A DNA stretch of 64,000 nucleotides from Geodermatophilus bullaregiensis (GTDB lineage: Bacteria > Actinomycetota > Actinomycetes > Mycobacteriales > Geodermatophilaceae), in NCBI RefSeq assembly GCF_016907675.1, contig NZ_JAFBCJ010000001.1:2914001-2978000 (forward strand), in the 5' to 3' direction. Shown here in pieces: positions 28,264-36,820 of the stretch. How positions within the stretch are numbered: the first letter of the stretch is position 1; each line of letters opens with the position of its first letter. The notes beneath the pieces were generated by a model. It ran no database searches and was not told the DNA's origin. It saw only the letters and a list, made by a program, of their open reading frames with translations. The position numbers and the translations under genes were made by a program.

Positions 28264-29514
28264 TCAGCTCGCGAGGTTCGCCTCGAGGTAGTCCGCCCAG
28301 CCGGTGTCCTTCGCGAAGGCCAGCCGGCGGTAGGTGCCAATGTCGCGCGCGAAGCTGGCGGCCGAGCTGGGGAACCAGAACGCCAGACCGTGCGCCTGCT
28401 GGACCGTCGGGCCCAGTGCCACGGAGCGGATGCGGGCCTCGTCCAGGGCTCTCCGGAGCTCGTCGCAGGCCGCGACGACCTCGGCCGAGTGCGCGCAGGT
28501 CGAGGACAGGCGCTCGGCGAAGTCGTAGAGGTCGAAGCTGTCGTAGTTGCTCGCGAAGCTCTGCGTCCTCATCCGGGTCAGCGCCAGGGCACCGAAGCCC
28601 TGCTCGCCGAGCGGGCGCACCGCCGCGACGAGTGCGGCGAAGGCCTCGGTGACGCCCTGCTCGCTGCGGAAGGCGGCCAGGGTGCAGGGGTACTCCATCG
28701 TGCGGCCCTCGTAGCCGCGCCCGTACGCCTCCACCGCCTGGGTCGCCCACTGGTCGGGGGTCGTGGGCGGGTCGTCGCTCATCGCCGAGAACCACTCCTG
28801 GTACTCCCACCCGTCGCCGGGCTCGAGCTCCTCGGAGGCGACGATCGTGTGCGCGAAGTCCTTGAGCTGGTCCAGCACCTCGACCATGCCGTTCAGGCAG
28901 GTGTCGGAGAAGATCATGTCGACCTTCTCCTCCTGTCCTGCCCGGCTGAACGCCGCCTTCAGCACGCCGGTGGCCTCGAGGTTGGTCAGCACGCCCGCGT
29001 TGGTGTCGTCGTGCAGCATCGCCCGGAGGTGCGGGTCCATCGTCTTGCGGTAGCGGCTGATGAAGAGCCGGGGGTCCCGCCAGGAGCGGGTGCGCAGGTG
29101 GCGCGGCGTGCGCATGGAGCGGCGCTCGATCACCGTCTCGTTCGGGTCGCCCTCGTCGAACGTGCCGGACCCGTGGTCCCAGAACCCGATCGCCTTGCGC
29201 GTACCGGGCCCGTAGGTGGCCAGCGCCCGCGCGAGGAAGGTGGCCAGCGTCTCGGGGTCGCCGGTGTCGATCTCGCCCCAGTCCTCGATGGTCCGTCGTC
29301 CGTCGTCGATGTGGCGCGACAGCTCGACGACCTCGGCCTTGCCCCGGGCGTAGTCGGCGAGGGCGAGCACCGCGAAGTCGCCGCGCGCGCCGGCCAGCAT
29401 CTCGGCCATGTCCTCCTCGACGTAGGGACTGAGGTTGTTGTCCCCGCCGAAGATCTCGATGACGACGTGGCTGACGTCGGGGGCGCTGACGGCGAACGGT
29501 TCTGCTCCGGTCAT
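28264..29514 (-). CDS. Clostripain-family (C11) cysteine peptidase
   Basis: A 416-residue protein with the clostripain catalytic dyad: His in IGFWDHGSGTF (about residue 114) and Cys in MIFSDTCLNGMVEV (about residue 206). The N-terminal VVIEIFGGDNNLSPYVEEDM matches the start of the C11 domain. C11 peptidases usually cleave after Arg or Lys and are commonly exported or lipoproteins. This one shows no signal peptide, so it may act in the cytoplasm, like caspase-fold regulatory proteases. ATG 29514 is used. No obvious substrate partner is adjacent. Confidence 0.83.
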   Translation of the reverse strand: MTGAEPFAVSAPDVSHVVIEIFGGDNNLSPYVEEDMAEMLAGARGDFAVLALADYARGKAEVVELSRHIDDGRRTIEDWGEIDTGDPETLATFLARALATYGPGTRKAIGFWDHGSGTFDEGDPNETVIERRSMRTPRHLRTRSWRDPRLFISRYRKTMDPHLRAMLHDDTNAGVLTNLEATGVLKAAFSRAGQEEKVDMIFSDTCLNGMVEVLDQLKDFAHTIVASEELEPGDGWEYQEWFSAMSDDPPTTPDQWATQAVEAYGRGYEGRTMEYPCTLAAFRSEQGVTEAFAALVAAVRPLGEQGFGALALTRMRTQSFASNYDSFDLYDFAERLSSTCAHSAEVVAACDELRRALDEARIRSVALGPTVQQAHGLAFWFPSSAASFARDIGTYRRLAFAKDTGWADYLEANLAS

Positions 29515-29731
29515 GGGGGACTCCGCCCGTGTGGTCGGTAAGCGACGAACCCGGACGGTAGGGAGCCGGCGTCACGTCTGCGTCACCACCGCGTCGCGTG
29601 CCGGGGGACCCCGACGTGGACCCGGGCGGCCGCCACGGGTGCTGGGCAGCGGCCTCGGCGGAGCGGTGCCCGAGCGCTCGTAGGATGGGTCGAGCGGCAC
29701 AGGTGCGGGTCAGAGCGCCTCTGTGCAGCCA

Positions 29732-29818
29732 GGAGGGCTCGCCTAGAGGCCGATGGCGGCGGTCTTGAAAACCGCTATGGGGTCACACCCATCGTGGGTT
29801 CGAATCCCACGCCCTCCG
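29732..29818 (+). tRNA. tRNA-Ser (anticodon UGA)
   Basis: An 87-base tRNA. The acceptor stem pairs GGAGGGC with GCCCTCC, the anticodon stem is GCGGT/ACCGC with loop CTTGAAA (anticodon TGA at 29766-29768), and the T-arm is CGTGGGTTCGAATCCCACG. The long variable arm is typical of class II serine tRNAs. CCA is not encoded. A TAGGAT -10-like hexamer lies at 29681-29686. Confidence 0.96.
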
Positions 29819-29989
29819 CTCAGCAGCAGGCGGCGGCGCGGACCGCCGTCCTCGGGCACAGCACGTCGACGGTCGTCGCTGTCCTGTGCCGCGAAGCAGC
29901 ACACCGAAGCAACGGCGGGGTCATCGGGCGGCAACACGGCGTCGCCAGGCTCGCGGGGACGTCAGGACGGACGACCCCGGGGGACACGC

Positions 29990-31660
29990 GTGACCCAGAG
30001 CGAGCTCGACAGCACGACGGCGGCACCACCGACGGCCACCGGCACTGGGTCCTCACCCGACGCCGCGACCCGCGAGACGCTCGAGGACTACACCCTCCGG
30101 TTCGCCCCGCGCAGCTACCGGCGCTGGTCGACCGGCGTCGTCGCGGTCTCGGCCCTGGGCGGCATCGCCTACCTCGCCGACTTCGCGATCGGCGCCAACA
30201 TCGGCATCAGCTACGGGACGACGAACGCGCTGTGGGGCATCGCCGTCTTCGCCGTCGTCGTGATCCTGACCGGGTTCCCGCTGGCCTACTACGCCGCCCG
30301 GTACAACCTCGACCTCGACCTGATCACCCGGGGCAGCGGCTTCGGCTACTACGGCTCGGTGGTCACCAACGTCGTCTTCGCGACGTTCACCTTCATCTTC
30401 TTCGCCCTCGAGGGCTCGATCATGGCCCAGGGCCTCGAGCTCGGCCTCGGCGTCCCGCTGTGGCTGGGCTACGCGGTGAGCACGCTGGTGATCTTCCCGC
30501 TGGTCGTCTACGGCATGAAGGTCCTGTCCACGCTCCAGGTCTGGACGACGCCGCTGTGGCTGGTCCTCATGGTCGTCCCGTTCGCCTACCTGCTGGTCAG
30601 CCACCCCGAGTCGGTGTCGGCGTTCTTCGCCTACCGCGGCGAGGACGGCGCCGGCACGCCCGACGTCGGCTCGGTGCTGCTGGCCGCCGGCGTGTGCCTG
30701 TCGCTGATCGCGCAGATCGCCGAGCAGATCGACTACCTGCGGTTCATGCCGCCGAAGACGCCGGAGAACAGCCGCCGCTGGTGGACGGCGGTGCTGCTGG
30801 CGGGGCCGGGCTGGGTGCTCTTCGGCGCGGTCAAGCAGGTGATCGGCCTGTTCCTCGCCGTCTGGCTGATCGCCAACGCCACCGACGGCGTGGCCGTGGC
30901 CAACCAGCCGGTGCACCAGTTCCTCGAGATCTACCGCGACCTGATGCCGGGGTGGCTGGCGCTGGCCCTCGCCGTCGTCCTCGTGGTGATCAGCCAGGTG
31001 AAGATCAACGTCACCAACGCCTACTCCGGGTCGCTGGCCTGGACCAACAGCTTCACCCGCGTGACCGGCCGCTACCCCGGCCGGCTGGTGTTCCTCGGCG
31101 TCAACCTGGCCATCGCGCTCGTGCTGATGGAGGCCGACATGTTCGACTTCCTCAACACGATCCTCGGCTTCTACGCCAACTGCGGCATCGCCTGGATCGT
31201 CGTCGTGGCCACCGACATCGCCGTCAACAAGTACCTGCTCGGGCTCTCGCCGAAGCAGCCCGAGTTCCGCCGCGGGATGCTCTACGCGGTCAACCCGGTC
31301 GGCTTCGTCTCGATGCTCGTGGCGGCCGGCGTCTCGATCGTCTGCTTCTTCGGCGGGCTGGGCGAGTCCCTGCAGCCGTTCTCCCCGCTGGTCGCCATCG
31401 GCCTGGCGTTCGTGCTCCCGCCGCTGCTGGCCGTGGCCACCCGCGGCCGGTGGTACCTGCGCCGCGTCGACGACGGCATCGACCTGCCGCTGCTCGACGA
31501 GCACGGCAACCCCTCCGACGCCGTCCTGAGCTGCCACGTCTGCCGGCAGGACTACGAGCGGCCCGACATGACCGCCTGCGCCACCCACGGCGCGCACGTC
31601 TGCTCGCTGTGCCTGTCCACCGACCGCGTCGGCGACCACGTGCTGCCCGCGCAGACCTGA
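29990..31660 (+). CDS. NCS1-family purine/cytosine-type permease with metal-binding C-terminal tail
   Basis: A 556-residue transporter with about 12 transmembrane helices of the nucleobase:cation symporter-1 family. Typical parts are LADFAIGANIGISYGT in helix 1, GFGYYGSVVTN, and the NAYSGSLAWTNSF helix. After the last helix a cytoplasmic tail of about 80 residues contains CHVCRQDYERPDMTAC, then HGAHVCSLC, a Cys/His arrangement that looks like a small zinc-binding domain and is not part of ordinary NCS1 transporters. The substrate is probably a nucleobase or related heterocycle. GTG 29990 sits after the tRNA-Ser gene with a 170-base gap and no strong ribosome site. Confidence 0.85.
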   Translation: MTQSELDSTTAAPPTATGTGSSPDAATRETLEDYTLRFAPRSYRRWSTGVVAVSALGGIAYLADFAIGANIGISYGTTNALWGIAVFAVVVILTGFPLAYYAARYNLDLDLITRGSGFGYYGSVVTNVVFATFTFIFFALEGSIMAQGLELGLGVPLWLGYAVSTLVIFPLVVYGMKVLSTLQVWTTPLWLVLMVVPFAYLLVSHPESVSAFFAYRGEDGAGTPDVGSVLLAAGVCLSLIAQIAEQIDYLRFMPPKTPENSRRWWTAVLLAGPGWVLFGAVKQVIGLFLAVWLIANATDGVAVANQPVHQFLEIYRDLMPGWLALALAVVLVVISQVKINVTNAYSGSLAWTNSFTRVTGRYPGRLVFLGVNLAIALVLMEADMFDFLNTILGFYANCGIAWIVVVATDIAVNKYLLGLSPKQPEFRRGMLYAVNPVGFVSMLVAAGVSIVCFFGGLGESLQPFSPLVAIGLAFVLPPLLAVATRGRWYLRRVDDGIDLPLLDEHGNPSDAVLSCHVCRQDYERPDMTACATHGAHVCSLCLSTDRVGDHVLPAQT

Positions 31661-31673
31661 CCGCGGTCGTCGT

Positions 31674-32795
31674 TCAGCGCAGGGAGCGGGCGGCGGCGGC
31701 CAGGGTGCGGGCGGTGAGCCGGCCGTCGGCCAGGCCCAGGGCGACGACGTCGTCGAACACCCGCTGGTCGGCGGCCGCGGCGCGGAAGGCGGCGTCCATG
31801 ACGACCGGCCACCGGCTCACCCACGACGCCACCCCGGCCGAGCGCAGGTGCCCGCCCAGCCGCCGGCGCAGCGCCCGCCGGTGCGCCGCGCCCGCACCGG
31901 CACCGGCGGTCGCGGCCCGGCCGGCCAAGGCTCCCGACAGGACGGCGTAGAAGATGCCCTCGCCGGTCATCGGGTTGATCAGCGACGCGGCGTCGCCGGC
32001 GAGCAGCACCCGTCCGTCGGGCTGGCGCGGGCGGCCGGTCGACAGCGGCAGCCGGTGCGCCCGCAGGCCCTCGGGCTCCCCGCCGGCCCAGCTGTCGGGC
32101 AGCAGTCGGGTCAGCCCGTCGACCAGCGCTGCCCGGGTGGCGCCCCCGGACACCAGCTCGCCGTAGCCGACGTTGGCCCGCCCGTCGCCGAGCGGGAACG
32201 ACCAGGCGTAGGCCGGCCAGCGCTGCTCGGTGGTCACCAGCACCTGGGTGCCGGCCTGGCCCGGCAGCTCGGGCGCGTAGCCGCGCAGCGCCACGGCCAA
32301 CCGGTCGTCACGGTTGCGGGGCAGGCCCACCGCGCGGCGGACGACGGACTCCGCCCCGTCCGCGGCCACGAGCACCCCGGCCCGCAGCACCCCGTCGACG
32401 TCCACGCCGTCGGGTCCCGGGGTCACCGACCGGACGGCGTGCCGGCGGAGGACGGCGCCGCGGTCGAGCGCGGCGGCCAGCAGCCGGGCGTCGAACACCG
32501 CCCGCGGCACCACCGACGACGGCCGGTGCGTGGCCCGGTCGACGGTCGCCCCGCCGGGCGAGCGCAGCGACAGCCGCGGCGCGGGGGCGTAGCCGGCGAC
32601 CAGCGCGGCGACGTCGACCCCGAGGCCGGCCAGCACGTCGAGGGCCTCCGGGGCGATCCCGTCGCCGCAGACCTTGTCGCGCGGGAAGTCCGCGCGGTCG
32701 AGCACGAGCACCGAGGCGCCCGTGTCCCGGGCCGACAGCGCGGCGGCCGACCCCGCCGGGCCGCCGCCGACGACCACGACGTCCCAGCGCTCCAC
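31674..32795 (-). CDS. Geranylgeranyl-reductase-family FAD oxidoreductase
   Basis: A 373-residue flavoprotein. FAD-binding is shown by VVVVGGGPAGSAAALSA (residues about 6-22), the family-specific KVCGDGIAPEALDVLAGLG, and GRVLLAGDAASLINPMTGEG near residue 280. The GGR family hydrogenates polyprenyl chains such as those of menaquinone or carotenoid precursors, but many actinobacterial members are uncharacterised. A menaquinone role would suit the MenB gene about 3 kb away, though they are not in one operon. It is convergent with the permease gene, with 13 bases between the stops. Confidence 0.87.
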   Translation of the reverse strand: MERWDVVVVGGGPAGSAAALSARDTGASVLVLDRADFPRDKVCGDGIAPEALDVLAGLGVDVAALVAGYAPAPRLSLRSPGGATVDRATHRPSSVVPRAVFDARLLAAALDRGAVLRRHAVRSVTPGPDGVDVDGVLRAGVLVAADGAESVVRRAVGLPRNRDDRLAVALRGYAPELPGQAGTQVLVTTEQRWPAYAWSFPLGDGRANVGYGELVSGGATRAALVDGLTRLLPDSWAGGEPEGLRAHRLPLSTGRPRQPDGRVLLAGDAASLINPMTGEGIFYAVLSGALAGRAATAGAGAGAAHRRALRRRLGGHLRSAGVASWVSRWPVVMDAAFRAAAADQRVFDDVVALGLADGRLTARTLAAAARSLR

Positions 32796-32835
32796 GACGG
32801 CGACGCTACGGCTCCCTGCGGGGTCCCGCCGCGGG

Positions 32836-33414
32836 TCAGGGGCGGGGCGGCCTGCCGTCGGCCCACTTGCGCGGCGGGTGCTCGTAGCCGGCGACGAAGT
32901 CGAGCAGCCCGGCGGCGTCGGTCACCACGCCGAGCGCGTCGAGCCGGCGCCGCTCGAGGTAGCCGTCGTCGGCCATCCGCCGCAGCTGGGCCAGCAGCGG
33001 CTGCCAGAACCCGTCGACGTCGAGCAGCGCGACCGGCTTGGCGTGCAGCCCGAGCATCCCCCAGGTCCAGGCCTCGAACAGCTCCTCGAGGGTGCCGGCG
33101 GCGCCGGGCAGCGCGACGAAGGCGTCGGCGAGCTCGGCCATGCGCGCCTTGCGCTCGTGCATCGAGGCCACGACCTCCAGCCGCGGCAGCCCGGGGTGGG
33201 CCAGCTCGTCGTCGACCAGGTGCTGCGGGATCACCCCGACCACCTCGCCGCCGGCGGCCAGCGCGGCGTCGGCGACGGCGCCCATCAACCCGACGTGCCC
33301 GCCGCCGTAGACGAGCCCGACCCCGGCGCCGGCCAGCCCGGCGGCCAGCGCCGCGGCCGCCTCCTGGTGCGCGGCCGGTCCCGACCGGCTACCGGTGAAG
33401 ACGGCGATCCGCAC
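32836..33414 (-). CDS. LOG-family nucleotide phosphoribohydrolase-like protein
   Basis: A 192-residue protein of the LOG (TIGR00730) family, which releases cytokinin bases or other nucleobases from nucleoside 5'-monophosphates. The fold is evident from VFTGSRSG, GLVYGGGHVGLMGAVADAAL, GVIPQHL and MHERKARMAELADAFVALPG. The catalytic PGGxGTxxE motif is PGAAGTLEE here, one Gly replaced by Ala, while the Arg in HERKARM and the Glu remain. Start is GTG 33414. It is followed at a short distance upstream by the MaoC gene in the same direction. Confidence 0.87.
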   Translation of the reverse strand: MRIAVFTGSRSGPAAHQEAAAALAAGLAGAGVGLVYGGGHVGLMGAVADAALAAGGEVVGVIPQHLVDDELAHPGLPRLEVVASMHERKARMAELADAFVALPGAAGTLEELFEAWTWGMLGLHAKPVALLDVDGFWQPLLAQLRRMADDGYLERRRLDALGVVTDAAGLLDFVAGYEHPPRKWADGRPPRP

Positions 33415-33421
33415 CGGGCGC

Positions 33422-33880
33422 TCAGGCGCCGTAGTAGCGGTAGACCGGCTCGGCGATGCAGGCGGGCTTCTCGCTGCCCTCGCGCTCGATGACGGCGCTG
33501 AAGGTCAGCTGCAGCCCGCCGGTGACCTGCTCGACGTCCTTGAGGGTCGCGGTCAGCCGCACCCGCGAGCCCACCGGCACCGGGGAGGGGAAGCGGACCT
33601 TGTTCAGGCCGTAGTTGACGCCCATCGCGGTGTCGGTGACCAAGATGACCTGGGCGAACAGCGGCACCAGGAGCGACAGCGTCAGGTAGCCGTGCGCGAT
33701 CGGGCCGCCGAAGGGGCTCTCGGCCTTCGCGCGCTCGACGTCGACGTGGATCCACTGGTGGTCACCGGTGGCGTCGGCGAAGGTGTCCACCCGGTCCTGG
33801 GTCACCTCGAACCAGTCGCTGGTGCCCAGCTCCTGGCCCACCAGGCCGGAGACCTCGGCCATCGTCGTCGTGGTGGTCAC
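33422..33880 (-). CDS. MaoC-like hot-dog fold dehydratase
   Basis: A 152-residue (R)-specific enoyl-CoA hydratase-like protein. The hydratase-2 motif is visible as FADATGDHQWIHVDVERAKA, with the catalytic Asp and His, followed by GGPIAHGYLTLSLLVPL. It probably hydrates trans-2-enoyl-CoA in fatty acid metabolism. GTG 33880 has GGGAGGG about 5 bases upstream. An in-frame ATG six codons later is possible. It runs 8 bases ahead of the LOG gene, so both are likely one transcript. Confidence 0.9.
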   Translation of the reverse strand: MTTTTTMAEVSGLVGQELGTSDWFEVTQDRVDTFADATGDHQWIHVDVERAKAESPFGGPIAHGYLTLSLLVPLFAQVILVTDTAMGVNYGLNKVRFPSPVPVGSRVRLTATLKDVEQVTGGLQLTFSAVIEREGSEKPACIAEPVYRYYGA

Positions 33881-33968
33881 GGACCCTCCCGTTCGTCGGC
33901 TGCTGCTCCCGCCGGATCCTGCCAGTGCGCTCCGGCGGCCCGTGGCGCGGCTGCGGTCTACTGGTCGG

Positions 33969-34457
33969 GTGGTGACCAGCGGGCTGACCCCAACCGACGG
34001 CTGGACGACCTGCGACCTCGGGCACCGGCACTGGGGCCGGGCCGGCGCCGCGGGCCTGCTGGTGCACCGCGACGGCGGCGAGGGCCCCGAGCTGCTGCTC
34101 CAGCACCGCGCGCTCTGGTCGCACCACGGCGGCACGTGGGGGACCCCCGGCGGCGCGCTGCACCTCGGGGAGTCACCCGAGCAGGGAGCGCTGAGGGAGG
34201 TCGAGGAGGAGCTGGGGCTGCCCGCCGCGGCCCTCGTGCTCGGCGCCCGCTCGGTGGACGACCACGGCGGCTGGGCCTACACCACCGTGCTGGCCCGCCC
34301 CGCCGGCCCGCTCGACCCGAGCCGGCTGCAGCTCGACGGGGAGAGCACCGGCGTGGCGTGGGTCCCGCTGACCACGCTGCACCAGGTGACCCTGCACCCC
34401 GGTCTGGCCGCCTCCATGGACCGGCTGCGCCCGCTGCTGTCCGAGGCCCCGGTCTAG
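33969..34457 (+). CDS. NUDIX hydrolase
   Basis: A 162-residue pyrophosphohydrolase with a complete NUDIX box: GALHLGESPEQGALREVEEE continuing LGL, matching GX5EX7REUXEEXGU. The N-terminal GRAGAAGLLVHRD and the GTWGTPGG strand are typical of ADP-ribose or (deoxy)nucleotide hydrolases; the substrate is unknown. GTGs at 33969 and 33972 are adjacent alternatives. The TAG stop shares the palindrome CTAG with the stop codon of the convergent EEP gene, a tail-to-tail overlap of four bases. Confidence 0.9.
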   Translation: MVTSGLTPTDGWTTCDLGHRHWGRAGAAGLLVHRDGGEGPELLLQHRALWSHHGGTWGTPGGALHLGESPEQGALREVEEELGLPAAALVLGARSVDDHGGWAYTTVLARPAGPLDPSRLQLDGESTGVAWVPLTTLHQVTLHPGLAASMDRLRPLLSEAPV

Positions 34458-35266
34458 CGCCGCGCCACCGTGACCGTGAGCGCGCGGTGGTCGCCGACGG
34501 CCAGCGCGTGCGCGGCGGCGCCGGACCCGGCGAGCCCGCCGTCGAGGGCGAGCACGTGGTCGAGCTGGGTGCGCGGCGAGCCCGCCGGGAAGCTCGGTGC
34601 GCTGACCAGCCGGGTCGCCCGGAGCAGCCGGGCCGGCACGCTGCCGGGCAGGTTGAGGTCGCCGGCCAGGACCACCGGACCGGGCAGGCACGCCGACCAG
34701 CGGCGCAGCCGGAGCAGCTGCCCGATCGCCGTGGGGGGTGAGAACGACAGGTGGGTGGCCACCACGGTGAGCCCGTCCAGGCACGCGGCGACGGCGATCC
34801 GCGGTTCGTCGGGGACCCACCACAGCCGTGGCCGGCCGGTCGCGGGGTCCGGGGCGCGCACCGGCAGCCGCGCCCGCCCGGTGCCCAGCCCGAGCGACGC
34901 CCACTGCCACACCGGCCGGCGGCTGACCAGGGCGATGCCGTAGGCGGGTCCGGTCACCGTGCTGCCGGGACCGCGCAGCGCGGCCGGGTCGGCGGCGGTC
35001 CAGGTGCCGCGGAAGGGGCTCGGGGTGCCGGTGAGCGTGGCGGCGGCGCGCCAGTCGGCCCCGCCGAGCGCGCCGGCGAGGACGGCGGCCTGGTCGGTGC
35101 CGCCCGAGCGGGGCTGGCCGGCGTCGACCTCCTGGACGGCGAGCACGTCGACGTCGAGGCCGTCGAGGGCGGCGGCCAGCCGCGGCGCGGTCAGGACCCG
35201 GCCGTCGCTGCCGCGGCCCGAGGCCATGTTGAGGGTGCCCACGCGCAGGGCGGCGCCGTCGGGCAC
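34454..35266 (-). CDS. Endonuclease/exonuclease/phosphatase family hydrolase
   Basis: A 270-residue protein with the EEP fold: LRVGTLNMASGRG (metal-binding Asn), VDVLAVQEVDAGQPRSG (catalytic Glu), VVATHLSF, VVLAGDLNLPG (Asp and Asn) and TQLDHVLAL with the terminal His in VGDHRALTVTV. Such enzymes cut DNA, RNA, phospholipids or phosphoinositides. There is no signal peptide, so a cytoplasmic role is likely. GTG 35266 starts directly before the fold; the longer frame to 35359 would run through the palindromic repeat B. Confidence 0.85.
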   Translation of the reverse strand: MPDGAALRVGTLNMASGRGSDGRVLTAPRLAAALDGLDVDVLAVQEVDAGQPRSGGTDQAAVLAGALGGADWRAAATLTGTPSPFRGTWTAADPAALRGPGSTVTGPAYGIALVSRRPVWQWASLGLGTGRARLPVRAPDPATGRPRLWWVPDEPRIAVAACLDGLTVVATHLSFSPPTAIGQLLRLRRWSACLPGPVVLAGDLNLPGSVPARLLRATRLVSAPSFPAGSPRTQLDHVLALDGGLAGSGAAAHALAVGDHRALTVTVARR

Positions 35267-35302
35267 CCGCGCGACGCTACCGGCGGCCCCGCACCCCCGC
35301 CG

Positions 35303-35389
35303 TCCGTCCTCCCTGACCGCAGCGCGTCCTCCCTGACCGTGGGCGCCCGGGGAGGACACCCCACGATCAGGTCACCTGATCGTGGCGCC
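35303..35389. repeat. 87-bp dispersed palindromic element, copy B
   Basis: Copy B lies between divergent genes (EEP hydrolase and menB). It has the same layout as copy A: two CGTCCTCCCTGACCG direct units, an inverted GGGAGGAC, and the CCACGATCAGG/CCTGATCGTGG hairpin with loop TCA. Because it sits upstream of both genes, it cannot be only a terminator. Confidence 0.85.
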
Positions 35390-35431
35390 GGGGGGCCCCG
35401 GCCGTGTCCTGCCCCGGCGCGCGGGCGCGGT

Positions 35432-35437
35432 TAGGTT
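35432..35437 (+). promoter_or_regulatory. Putative -10 box of a leaderless menB promoter
   Basis: TAGGTT fits TANNNT and ends six bases before the ATG at 35444. With no Shine-Dalgarno sequence, a leaderless transcript is the simplest reading. Confidence 0.45.
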
Positions 35438-35443
35438 GCTGGC

Positions 35444-36334
35444 ATGAGCGCCCGCGACGACGTCTCGGAGACCTTCGACGACGCGGCGTGGCAGCCCGTC
35501 GACGGGTTCGACTTCGGCGACGTCACCTACCACCGCGCCGTCGACGCCGGCGTCGTCCGCATCGCCTTCGACCGGCCCGAGGTGCGCAACGCCTTCCGCC
35601 CGCAGACCGTCGACGAGCTCATCACCGCGCTGGAGCACGCCCGGCTGTCCACCGACGTCGGCTGCGTGCTGCTCACCGGCAACGGCCCGAGCCCGCGCGA
35701 CGGCGGCTGGGCGTTCTGCTCCGGCGGCGACCAGCGGGTGCGCGGGCGGCACGGCTACGAGCACGAGAAGGGGCGCACCAGCGGCCGGCTGCACGTGCTC
35801 GAGGCGCAGCGGCTCATCCGGTTCATGCCGAAGGTGGTCGTCTGCGTCGTCCCCGGGTGGGCGGCAGGGGGCGGGCACAGCCTGCACGTCGTCTCCGACC
35901 TCACCCTGGCCAGCGCCGAGCACGCGCGGTTCAAGCAGACCGACGCCGACGTCGGCAGCTTCGACGGCGGCTTCGGCTCGGCCTACCTCGCCCGCCAGGT
36001 CGGCCAGAAGTTCGCCCGCGAGATCTTCTTCCTGGGCGACGAGTACTCCGCCGCCGACGCCCACCGCATGGGCATGGTCAACGCCGTCGTCCCGCACGCC
36101 GAGCTGGAGGCGACCGCGCTGGACTGGGGCCGGCGGATCGTGGCCAAGAGCCCGACCGCCCAGCGGATGCTCAAGTACTCGTTCAACCTGATCGACGACG
36201 GACTGGTCGGTCAGCAGCTGTTCGCCGGGGAGACCACCCGGCTGGCCTACACGGCCGAGGAGGCCGTGGAGGGACGGGACGCCTTCCTGGAGAAGCGCGA
36301 CCCGGACTTCTCCCGCTTCCCCTGGCACGTCTGA
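35444..36334 (+). CDS. menB: 1,4-dihydroxy-2-naphthoyl-CoA synthase
   Basis: A 296-residue crotonase-fold enzyme that cyclises o-succinylbenzoyl-CoA to DHNA-CoA in menaquinone synthesis. MenB-specific stretches are clear: RPEVRNAFRPQTVDEL, FCSGGDQRVRG, VVPGWAAGGGHSLHVVSDLT with the oxyanion-hole Gly, and SAEHARFKQTDADVGSFDGG including the catalytic Asp. The C-terminal RDPDFSRFPWHV is the usual MenB ending. No other men genes are next to it. The small gene downstream starts 25 bases after the stop and probably shares the transcript. Confidence 0.95.
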   Translation: MSARDDVSETFDDAAWQPVDGFDFGDVTYHRAVDAGVVRIAFDRPEVRNAFRPQTVDELITALEHARLSTDVGCVLLTGNGPSPRDGGWAFCSGGDQRVRGRHGYEHEKGRTSGRLHVLEAQRLIRFMPKVVVCVVPGWAAGGGHSLHVVSDLTLASAEHARFKQTDADVGSFDGGFGSAYLARQVGQKFAREIFFLGDEYSAADAHRMGMVNAVVPHAELEATALDWGRRIVAKSPTAQRMLKYSFNLIDDGLVGQQLFAGETTRLAYTAEEAVEGRDAFLEKRDPDFSRFPWHV

Positions 36335-36358
36335 GACACGACCCTCGAGGAGGTCGCT

Positions 36359-36703
36359 GTGATCGTCGAGGTGGTGACGGGCGCCGACGAGCGTCCCGAG
36401 GTGCGGGTCGTCGACGTCGACGACCTCGGGCGACTGCACCTGGCCCTCGGCCAGGTGACCGACGAGGAGGCCGACGCCGCACTGCGCGAGGCCGGACTCG
36501 GACGGCTGGAGGATGCCGACTCCGGCGTCCTGGACGCCGCGGCGCTGCGGGCCGCCGCCGAGTCGCAGGCCGGGTCGGAGGCGGGTGCGGGCGACTGGCC
36601 CCAGCGCTGGGAGGGCCTGCTGGAGACCGCCCGGGACCACGGCTGGGTCGTCGACGACGGCGCGGGGCTGCGCGTCCACGTCGAGAGCGCCGCCGGGGCC
36701 TGA
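36359..36703 (+). CDS. Small acidic hypothetical protein
   Basis: A 114-residue protein, not recognised. It is acidic, with a predicted beta-strand start (VIVEVVTGADERPEVRVVDV), helices in the middle and a Trp-containing C-terminal part (DWPQRWEGLLETARDHGWVV). No signal peptide or membrane helix is present. GTG 36359 follows GAGGAGG at 36347-36353, a strong ribosome site. Close spacing to menB suggests co-transcription. Confidence 0.7.
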   Translation: MIVEVVTGADERPEVRVVDVDDLGRLHLALGQVTDEEADAALREAGLGRLEDADSGVLDAAALRAAAESQAGSEAGAGDWPQRWEGLLETARDHGWVVDDGAGLRVHVESAAGA

Positions 36704-36804
36704 ACGCGGGGTCGCGGCGCCGCGTCGGGTGATCGGAGACCCCTTGTCGTTGTGGTGACTCCATCGAGAGGTCAAGATGAGACCGTGCACAACATGATGA
36801 CGTG

Positions 36805-36820
36805 CGAACGGTTACGTTCG
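36805..36820. promoter_or_regulatory. Inverted repeat, probable TetR operator
   Basis: CGAACG-GTTA-CGTTCG is a perfect inverted repeat with a four-base spacer ending on the first base of GTG 36820, the likely start of the TetR gene. Binding there would block initiation, suggesting autoregulation. Confidence 0.5.
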
